Positions 44,453 through 52,994 are shown, numbered from the stretch's first letter. The stretch: 64,000 nucleotides of DNA from Paraburkholderia susongensis (GCF_900177725.1 NZ_FXAT01000012.1:124001-188000), one strand, 5' to 3'. The notes: generated by a model from the letters alone, not told the origin. Program-made: numbers and translations.

Positions 44453-44469
44453 CGAGTGGTGGTCATCGA
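44442..44469. repeat. Perfect 14-bp tandem duplication over the start codon of the FAD oxidoreductase gene
   Basis: GTGGTGGTCATCGA occurs twice in a row. On the - strand each copy contains ATGACCACCAC. The upstream ATG (44464-44466) opens a five-codon frame MTTTR whose TGA overlaps the real ATG, so translation of the two could be coupled. Confidence 0.8.
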
Positions 44470-44590
44470 GTCGTAGCCATCAGGCGGACGGATCTTGAGT
44501 GTGGGCGTCATCTTCGCAGGCGCGCGGGTTGTCCGCAATGCCGCGGGCTGGAAACCCCACGGCAGCGGGCACGCAGCGGGTTGTCCGGTC

Positions 44591-44686
44591 ATTCGTCAAT
44601 TATTCGCCACACGAATATTTGACGAATATCTGCGAGACGAATATTTGACAAATATTCGTTTGACGCATAAATTGCATTTATTCGTC
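44591..44686. promoter_or_regulatory. hipBA operator array: three inverted repeats built from ATTCGT/ACGAAT half-sites
   Basis: Site 1: ATTCGTCAATTATTCG (44591-44606) against CGAATATTTGACGAAT (44613-44628), one mismatch. Site 2: ACGAATATTTG (44637-44647), A, CAAATATTCGT (44649-44659), a perfect palindrome. Site 3: GACGCATAAAT (44662-44672) against ATTTATTCGTC (44676-44686), one mismatch. The array is very AT-rich and ends 16 bases before the hipB start, as expected for autorepression by HipB and HipBA. Confidence 0.8.
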
Positions 44687-44702
44687 TCACAGATAATCCG
44701 CC

Positions 44703-44957
44703 ATGTTTCATCTCATCGCCCAACCGGACCAGATGGCCCAACTGCTCGCGGCCAGCCGGCAGCAGGCCGGCCTCACGCAAACCGAAGCAGCAGCGCGCAT
44801 CGGCGTGAGCCAGAGCCGCATTTCGGCGCTCGAAACCGACGCGAGCGCGCTCACCCTCACCCAGTTGCTCGCGCTGTGCGGCGCCTACGGTCTGCAACTG
44901 CAGGTGCGCGACAGAAATCAGCCGGTCCCGGAACCGGCGCCGCTCATCGAGTGGTGA
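44703..44957 (+). CDS. hipB: HipB-like antitoxin (XRE helix-turn-helix)
   Basis: DNA-binding antitoxin of 84 residues. The helix-turn-helix is MAQLLAASRQQAGLTQTEAA followed by ARIGVSQSRISALETD, the standard XRE/HipB arrangement, with a short Pro-rich tail (QPVPEPAPLIEW). It should bind the kinase HipA and repress its own promoter through the palindrome array just upstream. The stop is 1 base before the hipA start, so the pair is translationally coupled. Confidence 0.9.
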   Translation: MFHLIAQPDQMAQLLAASRQQAGLTQTEAAARIGVSQSRISALETDASALTLTQLLALCGAYGLQLQVRDRNQPVPEPAPLIEW

Positions 44958-44958
44958 G

Positions 44959-46299
44959 ATGGCGCGCGCTACTCACTCACGGGCCTTGTCGGTGTGGGCC
45001 AACGGCGAGCGCGTCGGCGTATGGCGCCTGCCCACACGCGGACAGATGGAGTTCGCCTACGACCTCCCGTGGATCGCCTCGCCCGCGGGCCGGCCGCTGT
45101 CGCTGTCGCTGCCGTTCACGCCCGGCAACATGACGCACAAAGGGGCGCGGGTGCTCAACTACTTCGACAACCTGCTGCCCGACAGCGACGTCATCAGAAA
45201 ACGCATTGCGCAGCGCTACCAGACCGAAACGCTCGAGGCGTTCGACCTGCTGCAGGCGATCGGCCGCGATTGTGTCGGCGCGGTCCAGTTGCTCGCCGAA
45301 GACGACACGCCGCAGGGTGTCGTCCGGATCGAGGGCACACCGCTCACGGACGACGAGATCGAGGCGCTGCTCGCGCAAACGGTCGGCAGCCCGGCACTCG
45401 GCGCGCCCGACGAAACCGGCGACTTCCGCATCTCGCTCGCGGGCGCGCAGGAGAAAACCGCGCTGCTCTGGCACGACGGCAAATGGCAGCGGCCGCACGG
45501 CGCGACGCCGACCACGCATATTTTCAAGCTGCCGCTCGGGCTCGTCGGCAACCGGCTCACCGACCTCAGCACGTCGGTCGAAAACGAATGGCTGTGTCTG
45601 CAGATTCTGCGCGCCTACGGTCTGCCGGTCGCGAATACGGAAGTGCTCAGGTTTGGCAAGCAGCGGGTGCTCGCCGTCGAGCGCTTCGACCGGCAGATGC
45701 ATTCGAGCGGCCAATGGCTGCTGCGTCTGCCGCAGGAAGATTTCTGCCAGGTGTACGGCGTGCCGTCGCATCGTAAATACGAAAACGAAGGCGGCCCCGG
45801 CGTGCGCGATCTTGCGCGGATTCTTCAGCAATCGGTCGACGCGCGCCGGGACCTCGAAACCTTGCTGGCGAGTCAGATCCTGTTCTGGATGCTCGCCGCG
45901 CCTGACGGCCACGCGAAGAACTTCAGCATCCGCCTGCTCGCGGGCGGCCGCTTCCGCCTCACGCCGCTTTACGACGTGATGTCGATCTGGCCGGTGGAAG
46001 GCAACGGCCCGAACCAGTGGTCGTGGTACAAGGCACGGCTCGCAATGGGCCTGTGGTCACGCAGCAAGCACGATGCGTTTCGCGACGTGCAGCGGCGCCA
46101 CTTCAACGCGATGGCGCTGAAGTGCTCGTATGGCGCCGACGCCGAGCCGCTGATCGAGCGGTTCATCGAACAGACGCCCGAGGTGATCGAACGGGTATCG
46201 GCGCAGTTGCCCGAGCGGTTTCCGGGCAAGGTCGCGGAGCGGATTTTCAAGGGGCTGAAAAACTCGGCGGCCAAGCTCGGAAAGATGCCGGCGAGCTGA
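44959..46299 (+). CDS. hipA: HipA-type Ser/Thr protein kinase toxin
   Basis: Type II toxin kinase of 446 residues. The N-terminal subdomain 1 (SVWANGERVGVWRLP) precedes the kinase fold. FRISLAGAQEKTALLWHDGK holds the phosphorylated Ser-containing loop; THIFKLPLG contains the ATP-binding Lys; VERFDR and QEDFCQVYGV follow; the catalytic loop is AAPDGHAKNFSI with the conserved Asp; the metal motif is LTPLYDVMS. All key residues are present, so the kinase looks active. E. coli HipA phosphorylates glutamyl-tRNA synthetase and causes dormancy; the target here is inferred only by homology. Confidence 0.93.
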   Translation: MARATHSRALSVWANGERVGVWRLPTRGQMEFAYDLPWIASPAGRPLSLSLPFTPGNMTHKGARVLNYFDNLLPDSDVIRKRIAQRYQTETLEAFDLLQAIGRDCVGAVQLLAEDDTPQGVVRIEGTPLTDDEIEALLAQTVGSPALGAPDETGDFRISLAGAQEKTALLWHDGKWQRPHGATPTTHIFKLPLGLVGNRLTDLSTSVENEWLCLQILRAYGLPVANTEVLRFGKQRVLAVERFDRQMHSSGQWLLRLPQEDFCQVYGVPSHRKYENEGGPGVRDLARILQQSVDARRDLETLLASQILFWMLAAPDGHAKNFSIRLLAGGRFRLTPLYDVMSIWPVEGNGPNQWSWYKARLAMGLWSRSKHDAFRDVQRRHFNAMALKCSYGADAEPLIERFIEQTPEVIERVSAQLPERFPGKVAERIFKGLKNSAAKLGKMPAS

Positions 46300-46626
46300 G
46301 CGCCACGGCAAACAGGCCCACCCGCGTCCATCCACTCCTCCGCCACCCCATTCGCGCATTCCCTGGAAATACGTCGTCGTTTAACCGGTAAAATACCTTT
46401 GATGCGAAACGCATCAAAAATCACTGACGTGGCCGTCGCGCACCTCGCATCGGCCCCCAGCGACGCTCCGGCAAAATCATAGGCTCTGAATTTTTTGCGG
46501 TACTTTGCGGTACATTTGCTGTCCCCACACATAGCCACTTTATGCGCATTGAATGTGCACAGCCGCGGCGCGCCTGGCGCGTCGCGCTTCCCCTATACCC
46601 TTTAAGACGGCGGATTCTCACGCAGT
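46300..46626. promoter_or_regulatory. 327-base region upstream of the BetR-receiver gene
   Basis: This holds a perfect 9-bp inverted repeat, TTTGATGCG (46398-46406), AAA, CGCATCAAA (46410-46418), and a tandem direct repeat of TTTGCGGTAC at 46494-46503 and 46504-46513. Neither has a T-tract in the + direction. They are candidate operators for the gene at 46627 or sites of an unlinked regulator. Confidence 0.5.
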
Positions 46627-47481
46627 ATGGCCAACGAAACAAACTCACCAGACTCCATCGCGGTTGCCGAGCGCGTGCGCGAGTTGATGAGCCGGCATGG
46701 AATCGGCAAGCGCCAGCAAACCACGGAGCTATGCCGCATCCTCGATCTGAGTTTTTCCCAGGGGCACCGCAAGCTGCGCGGCAATAGTCCGTGGACCCTG
46801 TCGCAGATCAAGAAAGTCGCGGAGGTGTTCGACGAACCCGCGGCGCAGCTATTCGGTGCGCAGTCGCTCGATCCGGGCGTGGTCGGTGCGGTGGCCCAGG
46901 AGGCCATGTTCTGCATCGGCGCGAGCGAGATTGCCTGCACCGCCTGGGTCGGCGCCGCGCTCGAGCCGGGCAGCCGCCCGGAATTCGTCGCGTATTCGCG
47001 GCTCGGTCAATGGCGCGTCACGCGTCACGACGGCACGCTGTACCAGAGCGCCTACGAAGTGCACAAGATCGAGATCTATCCGCGCCGCGCCGAGACCGAC
47101 AAGGCGACCATCGCGGTCGTCGACGACGATCACGCGAGCGCCGACAATCTGCGCGACTACCTCGAACGCAGCGGTTTCGCGGCGGTGGCGATCTACGGAC
47201 TCGCGGCTTTTACCGAGCAGTTGCAGACGCAGGTATTCGACGCTGTCATCATCGACTGGCTGTTCGGCGCGCAAACCTCGGCGGCCGCGATTCGCGCGAT
47301 GCGTGCGTCGGAGAATCCGGATGCGCCGATCTTCGTGCTCACCGGCGAGCTGCTGACCGGCAAGGCCAGCGAATCGGAGATCAGCCAGGTGATTCGCGAT
47401 TACGACGTCGCGTGTTACGAGAAGCCGGCGCGCATGGCGATTCTCGTTGCCGATCTGTCGAAGCGGCTTAATCGGCCTTGA
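46627..47481 (+). CDS. BetR-domain transcription factor with C-terminal receiver domain
   Basis: Protein of 284 residues. Residues 10-75 fit a BetR-type helix-turn-helix (VRELMSRHGIGKRQQTTELC, RILDLSFSQGHRKLRGNSPW, TLSQIKKVAEVFDEPAAQLF). A middle region of about 80 residues with two Cys residues (FCIGASEIACTAWVGA) is of unknown fold. A receiver domain begins near residue 158 (TIAVVDDDHASADNLRDYLE) with the phospho-acceptor probably in AVIIDWLFG and the Lys in CYEKPA. It is convergent with a hybrid kinase gene 58 bases away, which is its likely partner. Confidence 0.85.
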   Translation: MANETNSPDSIAVAERVRELMSRHGIGKRQQTTELCRILDLSFSQGHRKLRGNSPWTLSQIKKVAEVFDEPAAQLFGAQSLDPGVVGAVAQEAMFCIGASEIACTAWVGAALEPGSRPEFVAYSRLGQWRVTRHDGTLYQSAYEVHKIEIYPRRAETDKATIAVVDDDHASADNLRDYLERSGFAAVAIYGLAAFTEQLQTQVFDAVIIDWLFGAQTSAAAIRAMRASENPDAPIFVLTGELLTGKASESEISQVIRDYDVACYEKPARMAILVADLSKRLNRP

Positions 47482-47539
47482 CGCGCTGACGAGTGCCTGA
47501 AGGCTCGGGCTCGGCGAATTGCACAGCGATGCGCCGCCC

Positions 47540-49378
47540 TCACGCCATATGCCGCGCCGCCAACGCCCGCTGCAGCGCGTTGCGCAAATCCTCGTAATGT
47601 ACCGGCTTTAATAACGCATCGAAAAACGGCAGCACGCCGCCGCCCCCATCCGGCACGACCTCCGGCGCATACGCGCTGACCACGATCACCGGCACACCTG
47701 CCGACGGTCCGCCGCGCGTGGCGAACTCCGCGAGAAACGTATAGCCGTCGCGCTCCGGCATGTAGAGATCGAGCAGCACCACGTCGCAGCGATGCGTGTC
47801 GAGCCATGCGAGTGCGTCGTCGGCATTGCCGAGCGCGTGCGCGTCGTAGTCCATGTGCGCGATCATTTCGCTGAGCGACTCGCGAATCAGCCGGTTGTCG
47901 TCGACGATCAGCACGCACGGCCGTGCGCCGCCCGTCTCGGCTTGCGTCGCGACATCGTGTGGCTCGACGGTGGAGACCGGCACGACCGGAATCGTCACCG
48001 TGAAGGCCGTGCCCTTGCCGACCGTGCTCGCGACGTCGACCGTGCCGCCGAACAGCTTCACGAGCCCCTGCACGATCGTGAGTCCCATGCCCGCGCCTTC
48101 GAAGCGGCGCGCGCGCGATGCGTCGAGTTGCGTGAACTCCTCGAAGATCAGCGGAATCTGCGCTTGCGGCACGCCCGGCCCTGTATCGCTGACGACGAAA
48201 ATCAGGAGCGCCGGCTGCTGGCGCAACTCCACGCGCACGACGCCGGTTTCGGTGTAGCGGATCGCGTTCGTGACGAGGTTGTTGACGATCTGCCGGATGC
48301 GGTGCGGGTCCGACTCGACGAGGCCGCTCACGCCGCTCGCCTCGCCTTCGAGCTTGAGCCCGCGCGCCTCGGCGGCCATCGTATGTTCGTCGACGATCGA
48401 CGCGAGCAGCTCACGCGGCTCGAAATGCTCGTGGCGCAACTCGAGCTTGCCCGCGCCGAGGCGCGCGTAGTCGGTCAGATCTTTCATCTGCGCTTCGAGA
48501 TGGCGTGCCGCGGTTTCGAGCCGCTGGATCACCTTGCGGTCAGCCTCGGAGTGATAGTTGAAGCCGAGCAGCTCGACCGACGAGACGATCGCGTGCAACG
48601 GCGTGCGCAGCTCGTGACTGATCATGCCGAGAAACGCGTCCTTCGCGAGACTCGCCTCGCGCGCCGCGCGGCTCGCCTGGTGCTCGGCGTCGAGCGCCGC
48701 GCGCTGCTGATGCATGAGCCGCGTGCGGCGCCGCCCGTTCAACACGAGCAGCAGCGTCGCCGCCGCCGACAACAGCAGCAGCAACAGGCCGCCCGCGAAC
48801 AGCATGCGGCGCTTGTCGATGAAATCACGGTTCATCGCCTCGCGGTCGGCGACGTCGGCAAAGCGGCGCGAGAGCGCAAGATCGTTGACCTCGTTCCAGT
48901 GCTGGCGCAATTCCGCGATGATTCGCTCGGCGAGGCCGCGGTCCTTCGGCAGCGCGTCGACCTCGGGCTGGATGTCGTCGAGCACATGCTCGAGCGCCCT
49001 GATCTCTTCGAGCTGCCGTTGCAGCAGCGTGAGTTGCGCAGCGAGCCGGTTCGTCGAGCCCGCCATCACATGCAGCTTCGATTGCAGCAACTGGAACCGC
49101 AGTTGCAGCCGCTGATAGTCGCTGTCGACACCGGACTGATACAGCAGCAACTGGTTCTCGAAGCGCCCGTACGCGATCTGCAACTGCGCGGCGTCCCAGT
49201 AGAAACCGTCGTAGGTGCCGGTCAGCTGCTCGGTCGCGCGCGGGTTCAGCAGGTTCGCATACAGCAGATACCCGATCGCGCCGACCGGCGCCGCGAGCGC
49301 GGTGAGCCAGATCAGCACGTGGAACACGCGGCGCCACGGACTGCGCACTATCGGACGATGAGGGCCTTGATCTGCCAT
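47540..49378 (-). CDS. Hybrid sensor histidine kinase with receiver domain
   Basis: Inner-membrane kinase of 612 residues. Two membrane segments (about 18-42 and 192-214) flank a periplasmic, helix-rich sensor region of about 150 residues with Leu/Gln-rich coiled-coil character. HisKA has FLGMISHELRTPLHAIVSS with His255. The ATPase domain shows NNLVTNAIRYTETG, DTGPGVP and GAGMGLTIVQGL. A receiver follows (VLIVDDNRLIRESL, phospho-Asp in VVLLDLYMPERDG). The start lies inside the last 31 bases of the sulfite-oxidase-fold gene, so the two are co-translated; that periplasmic protein may be the ligand sensor. Confidence 0.93.
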   Translation of the reverse strand: MADQGPHRPIVRSPWRRVFHVLIWLTALAAPVGAIGYLLYANLLNPRATEQLTGTYDGFYWDAAQLQIAYGRFENQLLLYQSGVDSDYQRLQLRFQLLQSKLHVMAGSTNRLAAQLTLLQRQLEEIRALEHVLDDIQPEVDALPKDRGLAERIIAELRQHWNEVNDLALSRRFADVADREAMNRDFIDKRRMLFAGGLLLLLLSAAATLLLVLNGRRRTRLMHQQRAALDAEHQASRAAREASLAKDAFLGMISHELRTPLHAIVSSVELLGFNYHSEADRKVIQRLETAARHLEAQMKDLTDYARLGAGKLELRHEHFEPRELLASIVDEHTMAAEARGLKLEGEASGVSGLVESDPHRIRQIVNNLVTNAIRYTETGVVRVELRQQPALLIFVVSDTGPGVPQAQIPLIFEEFTQLDASRARRFEGAGMGLTIVQGLVKLFGGTVDVASTVGKGTAFTVTIPVVPVSTVEPHDVATQAETGGARPCVLIVDDNRLIRESLSEMIAHMDYDAHALGNADDALAWLDTHRCDVVLLDLYMPERDGYTFLAEFATRGGPSAGVPVIVVSAYAPEVVPDGGGGVLPFFDALLKPVHYEDLRNALQRALAARHMA

Positions 49379-49902
49379 ACGAATTTCGAGTCGCCGAGCG
49401 CACCCGTCAGATCATCCGGAAACGCGTCGCGCGGGTAGATAAGGAACAGCGGCCCGAAGTCGCTGATTTTCAGGCGCCGGCCGTTCATGCTGTAGGCAAC
49501 GATCACGCCGTAGCGCGCACAGTCCGACACCGGCACGGTGTAGGTGTAGTCGTCGAACGTGCGGAACTCGATCTCGGTGCCGAACGCGCCGACCGTCTTC
49601 AGAATATCGGCGAGCAGCGGGCCTGTGAAGGTCGAGCGCGGCGTCCAGGTGGTCGCGGTCGTGATCGAATGAACGGGTAGCGCAAGTAGTTCGGCCTCGG
49701 TGAAATGATAGACGCGATGCGCCGCGTCGTTCGTGTTGGCGATCTTGCCTTGCACGTCGAGCGTGAGCGGCGGCGGCGCCTCCTGTGCTTGCGCGCAGCA
49801 GGCCGCCAGCGCGAAGATCAGGCCCATGATCAGGCCCATCACCCAGCGCACCCGCCCGGGCGCGCCGGTTCCGCCGCGCAGCGTTGCAATCACTTTGGCC
49901 AT
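49348..49902 (-). CDS. Periplasmic sulfite-oxidase-fold (Oxidored_molyb) protein, probably lacking the Mo ligand
   Basis: Exported protein of 184 residues from the ATG at 49902. The signal peptide runs to about CCAQAQEA. The fold is suggested by LTLDVQGKIANTNDAAHRVY, FTEAELLALPVHSITTATTW and TFTGPLLADILKTVGAFG, then YTVPVSDCARYGVIVAYSMN and FGPLFLIYPRDAFPD. In active enzymes a Cys ligand is expected near the SITTATTW position; none is there, so it may bind a ligand rather than catalyse. It precedes and overlaps the hybrid kinase gene, suggesting a sensory accessory role. Confidence 0.8.
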   Translation of the reverse strand: MAKVIATLRGGTGAPGRVRWVMGLIMGLIFALAACCAQAQEAPPPLTLDVQGKIANTNDAAHRVYHFTEAELLALPVHSITTATTWTPRSTFTGPLLADILKTVGAFGTEIEFRTFDDYTYTVPVSDCARYGVIVAYSMNGRRLKISDFGPLFLIYPRDAFPDDLTGALGDSKFVWQIKALIVR

Positions 49903-50201
49903 CTGCTTTCTTATCCGTTTTCGTTGATCCGCGGGATTGGCCCGCGGCGCGCCCGCGCCACTTGTCCGCCTCAGCGCGGCGTGACGGCGCTCCAGCAACC
50001 CGGCACCGCTCACTTGATTCAGCCTGACGCGCCGTGCCGTGCCGTCAAACGCGCGTCACCCCGACACGCTCCCTTTGACCCGCATGCATAATATCGCCAA
50101 AATCCAGTGTCTCCAAAACGGGGCCGCCGCATCAAGCCCGCGAGCCGCCGGCGTCCCCGCAGACACTCGCCCTCCACGCGCCACGCGGCGCTTCGACAGT
50201 C

Positions 50202-51149
50202 ATGAACAAGCCGGTCCTGCCCCTGACGTATGAACAGCTCGATCACTGGATCGAATCGCTGCAACCCGCCTTGCTCGCCGAGCGCTTCACGATGGCGCTC
50301 GGCATTCTGCGCGGCGGCGCGCCGCTCGCGCTGATGGTGTCGCACGCGGTCGGCACGCCGGTCGCGTTCCTGCGCTACGACCGCGGTTCGCGCACGGCCG
50401 CCTGGGATTCGACGCTGCCGATTCCGCCTGCCGGCTCGAAAGTGCTGTTGTGCGAGGACATCGCCGGGCGCGGTTTCACACTGACCGATTGCATCGCGTT
50501 CCTGCAGGGGCACGGGCTCGAAGTCAGAACGCTGACGGGCGCCGTCGACGATCTGAGCCGCACGCAGCCCGATTACGCGATCGACGCGCGCGGCTACTTC
50601 GCGCTGTTTCCGTGGGAGCGCCAGGCGTACACCGAGCGCTATCGCGACGACTGGGCGCGCGTCGAAGCCGGCGCCGCGCCCGCGATGGCCGACGACCACG
50701 AATATGCGGCATACGCGATCGACCTCGACGGCATCCTGCTGCCCGACGTGCCATCCGCGCGTTACGCAGAAGACCTCGCCGCCGCACTCGCCGAACGCGA
50801 CGCGCTGCCACCGTTCGAGGTGCTGCCCGGCATCGACCTGCGGCGCGTTCGCACGATCATTACCGGCCGTCCGGAGATGGATCGCGCGCGCACCGAAGCG
50901 TGGCTCGCGCGGCACGGCTTCGGCCATCTGCAACTCGTGATGCGCGCGCCCGGCGCGCACGACGACAGCCCTGCCGGCGCGGCGGCTCACAAGGCTGGCG
51001 CGGCGCTGCGCGGCGGCGTCACGCATTTCGTCGAAAGCGATCCGGTGCAGGCGCTGCTGATCGCTCAACAGGCGCCGCTTTTGCGCGTGATCTGGTGGGA
51101 TGCGCTGACGCGCACGGGGATGCTGGTCAGCGCACGGGCGTGGGGCTGA
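50202..51149 (+). CDS. Phosphoribosyltransferase-HAD phosphatase fusion protein
   Basis: Soluble protein of 315 residues with two domains. The N-terminal part is a type I phosphoribosyltransferase: GILRGGAPLALMVSHAVGTP and the PRPP loop VLLCEDIAGRGFTLTDCIAF. From about residue 168 a HAD domain follows: nucleophile motif YAIDLDGILLPD, motif II TIITGRPEMDRARTEAWL, a Lys in AAHKAGAAL and a final acid in THFVESDP. The second half resembles polynucleotide-phosphatase-type HADs. The substrate is unknown. Its 3' end overlaps the convergent helicase gene by 23 bases. Confidence 0.8.
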   Translation: MNKPVLPLTYEQLDHWIESLQPALLAERFTMALGILRGGAPLALMVSHAVGTPVAFLRYDRGSRTAAWDSTLPIPPAGSKVLLCEDIAGRGFTLTDCIAFLQGHGLEVRTLTGAVDDLSRTQPDYAIDARGYFALFPWERQAYTERYRDDWARVEAGAAPAMADDHEYAAYAIDLDGILLPDVPSARYAEDLAAALAERDALPPFEVLPGIDLRRVRTIITGRPEMDRARTEAWLARHGFGHLQLVMRAPGAHDDSPAGAAAHKAGAALRGGVTHFVESDPVQALLIAQQAPLLRVIWWDALTRTGMLVSARAWG

Positions 51150-52809
51150 GCGCAGGCGTGTCGAGTTGCAGATGCCGCGCGGCCCGCTGCGACGCGACGA
51201 CGATCAGCTTCATCGTCGCGCGCGTCGCACCGACGAACAGCTTGCGCGCGATGCGCTCGTCGAACGCATCGAAGTCGACCTCGGTGAAGATCACGCACGG
51301 CGCCGCCTGCCCCTTGAAGCGATAGATCGACTCGAACAGCACGTCCCCTTCGCGATACTCCGGATTGCCGAACAGATCGTATTTGCCGGTGAAACTGCGC
51401 AGCCGATGCGGCCCGAGATGATCGAGCGCGGTCATCGCCGAGCCTTCGCGGCCGCGAAACGACAGCACCGCAATGTCCTGCTTGCGAAAACCGAGCGACA
51501 ACGCCTGAGTGATCGCGCGCTTGGTCGCCTCGATGCTGCTGTCGGCGGCTTGCGCTTCGTCATAAACGGACAGCGCGACCTCGGAGCCGTCGAACGGGCT
51601 GCCTGATGCGAGCGCCGCGGCGAGCGGCACCGACGCGCCCAACACGCCGCGCAAGTAGTCGAGAATGTCGCGCGGGCTGCGGTAGTTGGTGGTTTCCGTC
51701 AGCAGGGTCCAGCCCGGCAGCGCGACCGGCTCGCGCATGTAGAGATTCTGCAGCGGATCTTCGAGCCACCACCACGCGCCGCCCGGGCGCAGCAGCCGTT
51801 CGAGCGCCGCGACCCACGGCTGCTGGAAGTCCTGCCCCTCGTCGACGATCAGCACGTCGAACTGCCAGTGCGGCCCGATCGGCGTGTCGGCGAAGACCGC
51901 CTCCAATTGATCGAACACCTGCGCGGACTGGAAATCCGGCGCGCGGCCCGCGTCGCGCGCGACCCAGTCGCACAACTGGTGATAGTTCGCGACCTTCGCC
52001 TCGGGCGGCGCGACCCGCGCGATGTGATCGGCGAGCGGCCGGTTGAAGCACACGTAAAGCGGCCGCGCGCCGCGCGCCACCGCGTCCTTCATGACCTGCA
52101 CCGCGAGCTGCGTCTTGCCGGAGCCGGCCGTGCCGATCACGCGCAGACGGAACGGCGAGAATTCGAGCCGCCGCGCCCAGGTCGCGAGTCCGCCCGCGAG
52201 GCGCGTGACGAGCGTGCCCGCCTGCCCGACGAGCGCACTCGTGTCGGGCGTGAGCGCGAGTTCGTCGGCGAGAAAGTGGTGGATTTTCGATGCGCAGGCA
52301 AGGCGCGGTTCGTCGGCCGGCAGCGCTTCGCGGATCACCGCCGCAAGACGGTCGCGCCGGTTCGCGTCGACGATGCGCGCCGGGTTCACACCGGCAATCG
52401 CTGCGTCCTTGACGATGTGGTCGGGACAGTACAGCAGTTCCTCGATGAAATACGTGCCCGCGCCGAACGCCGCGGTGAAGCGCCGATGCAGACTTTCGAT
52501 CGTATGCGCGAGCGCGATCGCGACGTTGCGCTCGGTCTGCAGATAGACCTTGACGAGCCCCTTCGGCGTTTCGCGCAGAAAACCGGTTTTCTGTTCGACG
52601 ATCATCACGCGCCCTGCCGGGCTCACGATCACGAAGTCCGCCTCGCCGAACACCGAGAAGTTCTGGTTCAGACGCGTCCAGTGCACGCCGTGGTAGACGG
52701 TGTAGTCGGCGGGCAGCGCCTTTTCGAGCAACGCCAGCGTTTCGCGTTCGCGCGCGGCCGCGCCGGTGGCTTCGAGGCTCTTCCAGTCGTCGGGAACAAT
52801 GCGGGCCAT
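51127..52809 (-). CDS. NERD nuclease-domain / superfamily 1 helicase fusion
   Basis: Protein of 560 residues from the ATG at 52809. Residues 1-110 match the NERD nuclease-related fold with FGEADFVIV and VMIVEQKTG giving the D and ExK acidic/basic triad. The helicase part has Walker A GTAGSGKTQLA, Walker B DVLIVDEGQDFQQPW, YRSPRDILDYL, RFKGQAAPCVIFTEVD and GATRA, the UvrD/Rep-type motif set. It probably acts on damaged or foreign DNA. It is convergent with the PRTase-HAD gene and they overlap by 23 bases. Confidence 0.88.
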   Translation of the reverse strand: MARIVPDDWKSLEATGAAARERETLALLEKALPADYTVYHGVHWTRLNQNFSVFGEADFVIVSPAGRVMIVEQKTGFLRETPKGLVKVYLQTERNVAIALAHTIESLHRRFTAAFGAGTYFIEELLYCPDHIVKDAAIAGVNPARIVDANRRDRLAAVIREALPADEPRLACASKIHHFLADELALTPDTSALVGQAGTLVTRLAGGLATWARRLEFSPFRLRVIGTAGSGKTQLAVQVMKDAVARGARPLYVCFNRPLADHIARVAPPEAKVANYHQLCDWVARDAGRAPDFQSAQVFDQLEAVFADTPIGPHWQFDVLIVDEGQDFQQPWVAALERLLRPGGAWWWLEDPLQNLYMREPVALPGWTLLTETTNYRSPRDILDYLRGVLGASVPLAAALASGSPFDGSEVALSVYDEAQAADSSIEATKRAITQALSLGFRKQDIAVLSFRGREGSAMTALDHLGPHRLRSFTGKYDLFGNPEYREGDVLFESIYRFKGQAAPCVIFTEVDFDAFDERIARKLFVGATRATMKLIVVASQRAARHLQLDTPALSPTPVR

Positions 52810-52994
52810 GCGGTGCCTCAATGAGTTGAGATGCGTGAGTCCAGATGCGCGGTTCAGGGTGCGGTCATTGTACGCAACGGCGTAGCGCCGCAGGCGCGCC
52901 TGGCGCGCAACCGCGCGCGCATCGTGTATCGTTACTGGCTGAACGCCGCGCACCGTGCGCGGCTTGCCAACCGTAAAAGAAAAGGATTCACCGG

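Noticed and set aside
44591..46299. Prophage or integrated island around hipBA
   Set aside because: No integrase, transposase, tRNA or flanking direct repeat was seen; hipBA codon use matches its neighbours apart from the AT-rich operator.
46398..46418. Rho-independent terminator of hipA
   Set aside because: The palindrome is followed by A residues rather than T residues on the + strand and is about 100 bases from the hipA stop, so an operator is more likely.
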